From NCBI RefSeq assembly GCF_019739195.1, contig NZ_JAHHDS010000003.1, positions 682,001 to 746,000 of the forward strand: 64,000 nucleotides of DNA. Reading direction: 5' to 3'. Shown here piece by piece: positions 62,937 through 64,000 of this stretch. This DNA is from Microcella sp. (GTDB taxonomy: Bacteria > Actinomycetota > Actinomycetes > Actinomycetales > Microbacteriaceae). Position 1 is the stretch's first letter. The number at the start of each line of letters is the position of its first letter. A program made the position numbers and the translations under genes. The notes beneath the pieces are model-generated. The model saw nothing but the letters and a program-made list of their open reading frames with translations. It did no database searches and was not told where the DNA came from.

Positions 62937-64000
62937 ATGCCCCACGGCTTTGAGCGCATCGTCGCGCACCCCGAGCGTGCTGACAACTCCGCCGAGCAGC
63001 CCGGCGACACGATCGTCGCGAGTCTTCGGCTCGACGGCTGGCACGACGTGAGCGTGCGCGTGCTGCACCCCTTCACGTGGGATGCGAAGTTCCGCGGCTT
63101 CCGCATCGACGAGCTCGGTGTCACCCCCGCGCGGCCGCGAACGCTCGTGAGCGGCGCCTACTCGGTCGCCGACGCGGCCGTGCTCAACCTCGACGACGCG
63201 CGCGGCACCCGCACCCCCTTCGATTTCCCCGAGGGCGAGATGCACGACGGCGTGCTCTACCGCACGGTCGGGCACTCCCCCGAGGTCGACGAGCGGTATC
63301 AGGATGCGGCCGGCTGGTGCACGGTCGCCGGCGTCGACGCCGACGGACGCCCCGTCGCGCTCGCCACCGCCCTCGACCGCAGCGACTGCGTGCTGCTCGA
63401 CCTGCTCGCCGACGACCACGGGCTCACCGTGCAGACCCGCCTGCCGTGGCAAACCTTCCGCCCCGCCGAGCTTCCGGCGACGGATGCTCTCCCCGGCCTG
63501 CTCGTGCGCCACGGGCTCGGCGACCACGAGACCGCCGAGGGCTGGCTGCGCGCGCTGCTCGCGGCGAGCATCCCGAACCGCGCCGCCGACCTGCCGCCGC
63601 CCCTCATCGCCGACACCTGGGGATTCGGCACCGATATCGACGCCGACCGCGTGACCGCATTCTTCGACGTCGCCGCCGCCCTCGGGGTAGAGGTCGTCAC
63701 AGTCGACAAGGGCTGGGAAGACCACGTCGGTGACTGGAACGCGCAGGCCGGCTACGCAGGCGGCGTCGCGGGCATCGCCGCGCTCGCGCACGACCGCGGC
63801 ATGAAGCTCGGGCTCTGGGTGGGCGCGGGCAATGCCTCGCCCGACTCGGTCGTCGCGACGACCCACCCCGACTGGCTCGCCACCTGGAACGGCCGCCACC
63901 AGATGGTGTCGCACCGCAACCACTCGTTGTGCCTCGGGCACGAGCCGGCGCGCGACCACGTGCTCGCGTGCCTCGACCGTCTCGTGCGCGACGGCGTCGA
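62937..64000 (+). CDS. Alpha-galactosidase (GH36/melibiase), partial
   Basis: The frame is open from ATG 62937 to the right edge, about 354 residues. It has an N-terminal beta-sandwich region, then the start of the (beta/alpha)8 barrel: VDKGWEDHVGDWN, HDRGMKLGLWVGAG and HPDWLATWNGR, typical of GH36 glycosidases. The catalytic nucleophile and acid/base lie beyond the window. -10 box TATGAT (62924-62929) is 7 nt before the ATG. Confidence 0.85.
   Translation, partial: MPHGFERIVAHPERADNSAEQPGDTIVASLRLDGWHDVSVRVLHPFTWDAKFRGFRIDELGVTPARPRTLVSGAYSVADAAVLNLDDARGTRTPFDFPEGEMHDGVLYRTVGHSPEVDERYQDAAGWCTVAGVDADGRPVALATALDRSDCVLLDLLADDHGLTVQTRLPWQTFRPAELPATDALPGLLVRHGLGDHETAEGWLRALLAASIPNRAADLPPPLIADTWGFGTDIDADRVTAFFDVAAALGVEVVTVDKGWEDHVGDWNAQAGYAGGVAGIAALAHDRGMKLGLWVGAGNASPDSVVATTHPDWLATWNGRHQMVSHRNHSLCLGHEPARDHVLACLDRLVRDGV

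Overview
The window is high-GC chromosomal DNA from an actinobacterium, most likely a member of the Microbacteriaceae; a genus such as Microcella is only a guess. The evidence is the gene order leuC-leuD-murA-plsC-gpsA followed by DUF3515 and thiL, the many GTG starts, F420-type (deazaflavin) oxidoreductases, a leucine-rich leader peptide before leuC, and a large number of promoters whose -10 box lies exactly 6-7 nt before the start codon (leaderless transcripts). No phage, IS element or CRISPR array was seen; almost everything looks like core chromosome.

Layout. 1-14700: a partial methyltransferase, thiL, two tandem small membrane proteins, a DUF3515 lipoprotein, then a minus-strand envelope block. 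That block holds a three-gene cassette (alpha/beta hydrolase, membrane-anchored MurF homologue, Ddl-type ATP-grasp ligase), gpsA, plsC, murA, leuD and leuC with an attenuation leader, a LOG-family protein, and terC behind a manganese-type (yybP-ykoY) riboswitch. 14700-21300: lipoprotein, tRNA-Glu, lipid kinase, CsoR-type repressor, MBL hydrolase, FAD oxidoreductase, and a MerR regulator with a textbook operator, then tRNA-Gln. 21300-28900: membrane proteins, gltX, a secreted CAP/cell-wall-binding protein, MFS transporter and FAH-family hydrolase. 28900-37700: typA and an oligopeptide/nickel-type ABC transporter whose operon is interrupted by an oppositely oriented PH-domain gene. 37700-43700: CPBP protease homologue and the glycine cleavage genes gcvT-gcvH-gcvP under a tandem glycine riboswitch. 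43700-53900: Lon-N-domain protein, GerMN lipoprotein, a DUF4395/YgaP-like pair with a CsoR-type operator, SDR, SOUL protein, potassium channel, Na/Ca exchanger, a divergent MarR/EamA pair and an operon with two tandem F420-family reductases. 53900-64000: DMGDH-like oxidoreductase, acyltransferase, RelBE-type toxin-antitoxin, ychF with a disturbed 3' end, gamma-glutamyltransferase-like protein and a partial GH36 alpha-galactosidase.

The most unusual items are: (1) the hydrolase/membrane-MurF/Ddl-like cassette occupying the position next to gpsA; (2) a low-GC insertion of under 400 bp with 23-bp direct repeats at the 3' end of ychF, carrying a single small membrane-protein gene; (3) a 34-bp tandem-dyad repeat found in three intergenic regions; (4) the window-wide leaderless promoter geometry, which also decides many start codons; and (5) a CsoR-family regulator with a Cys-His-His set of ligands and two matching operators about 29 kb apart.
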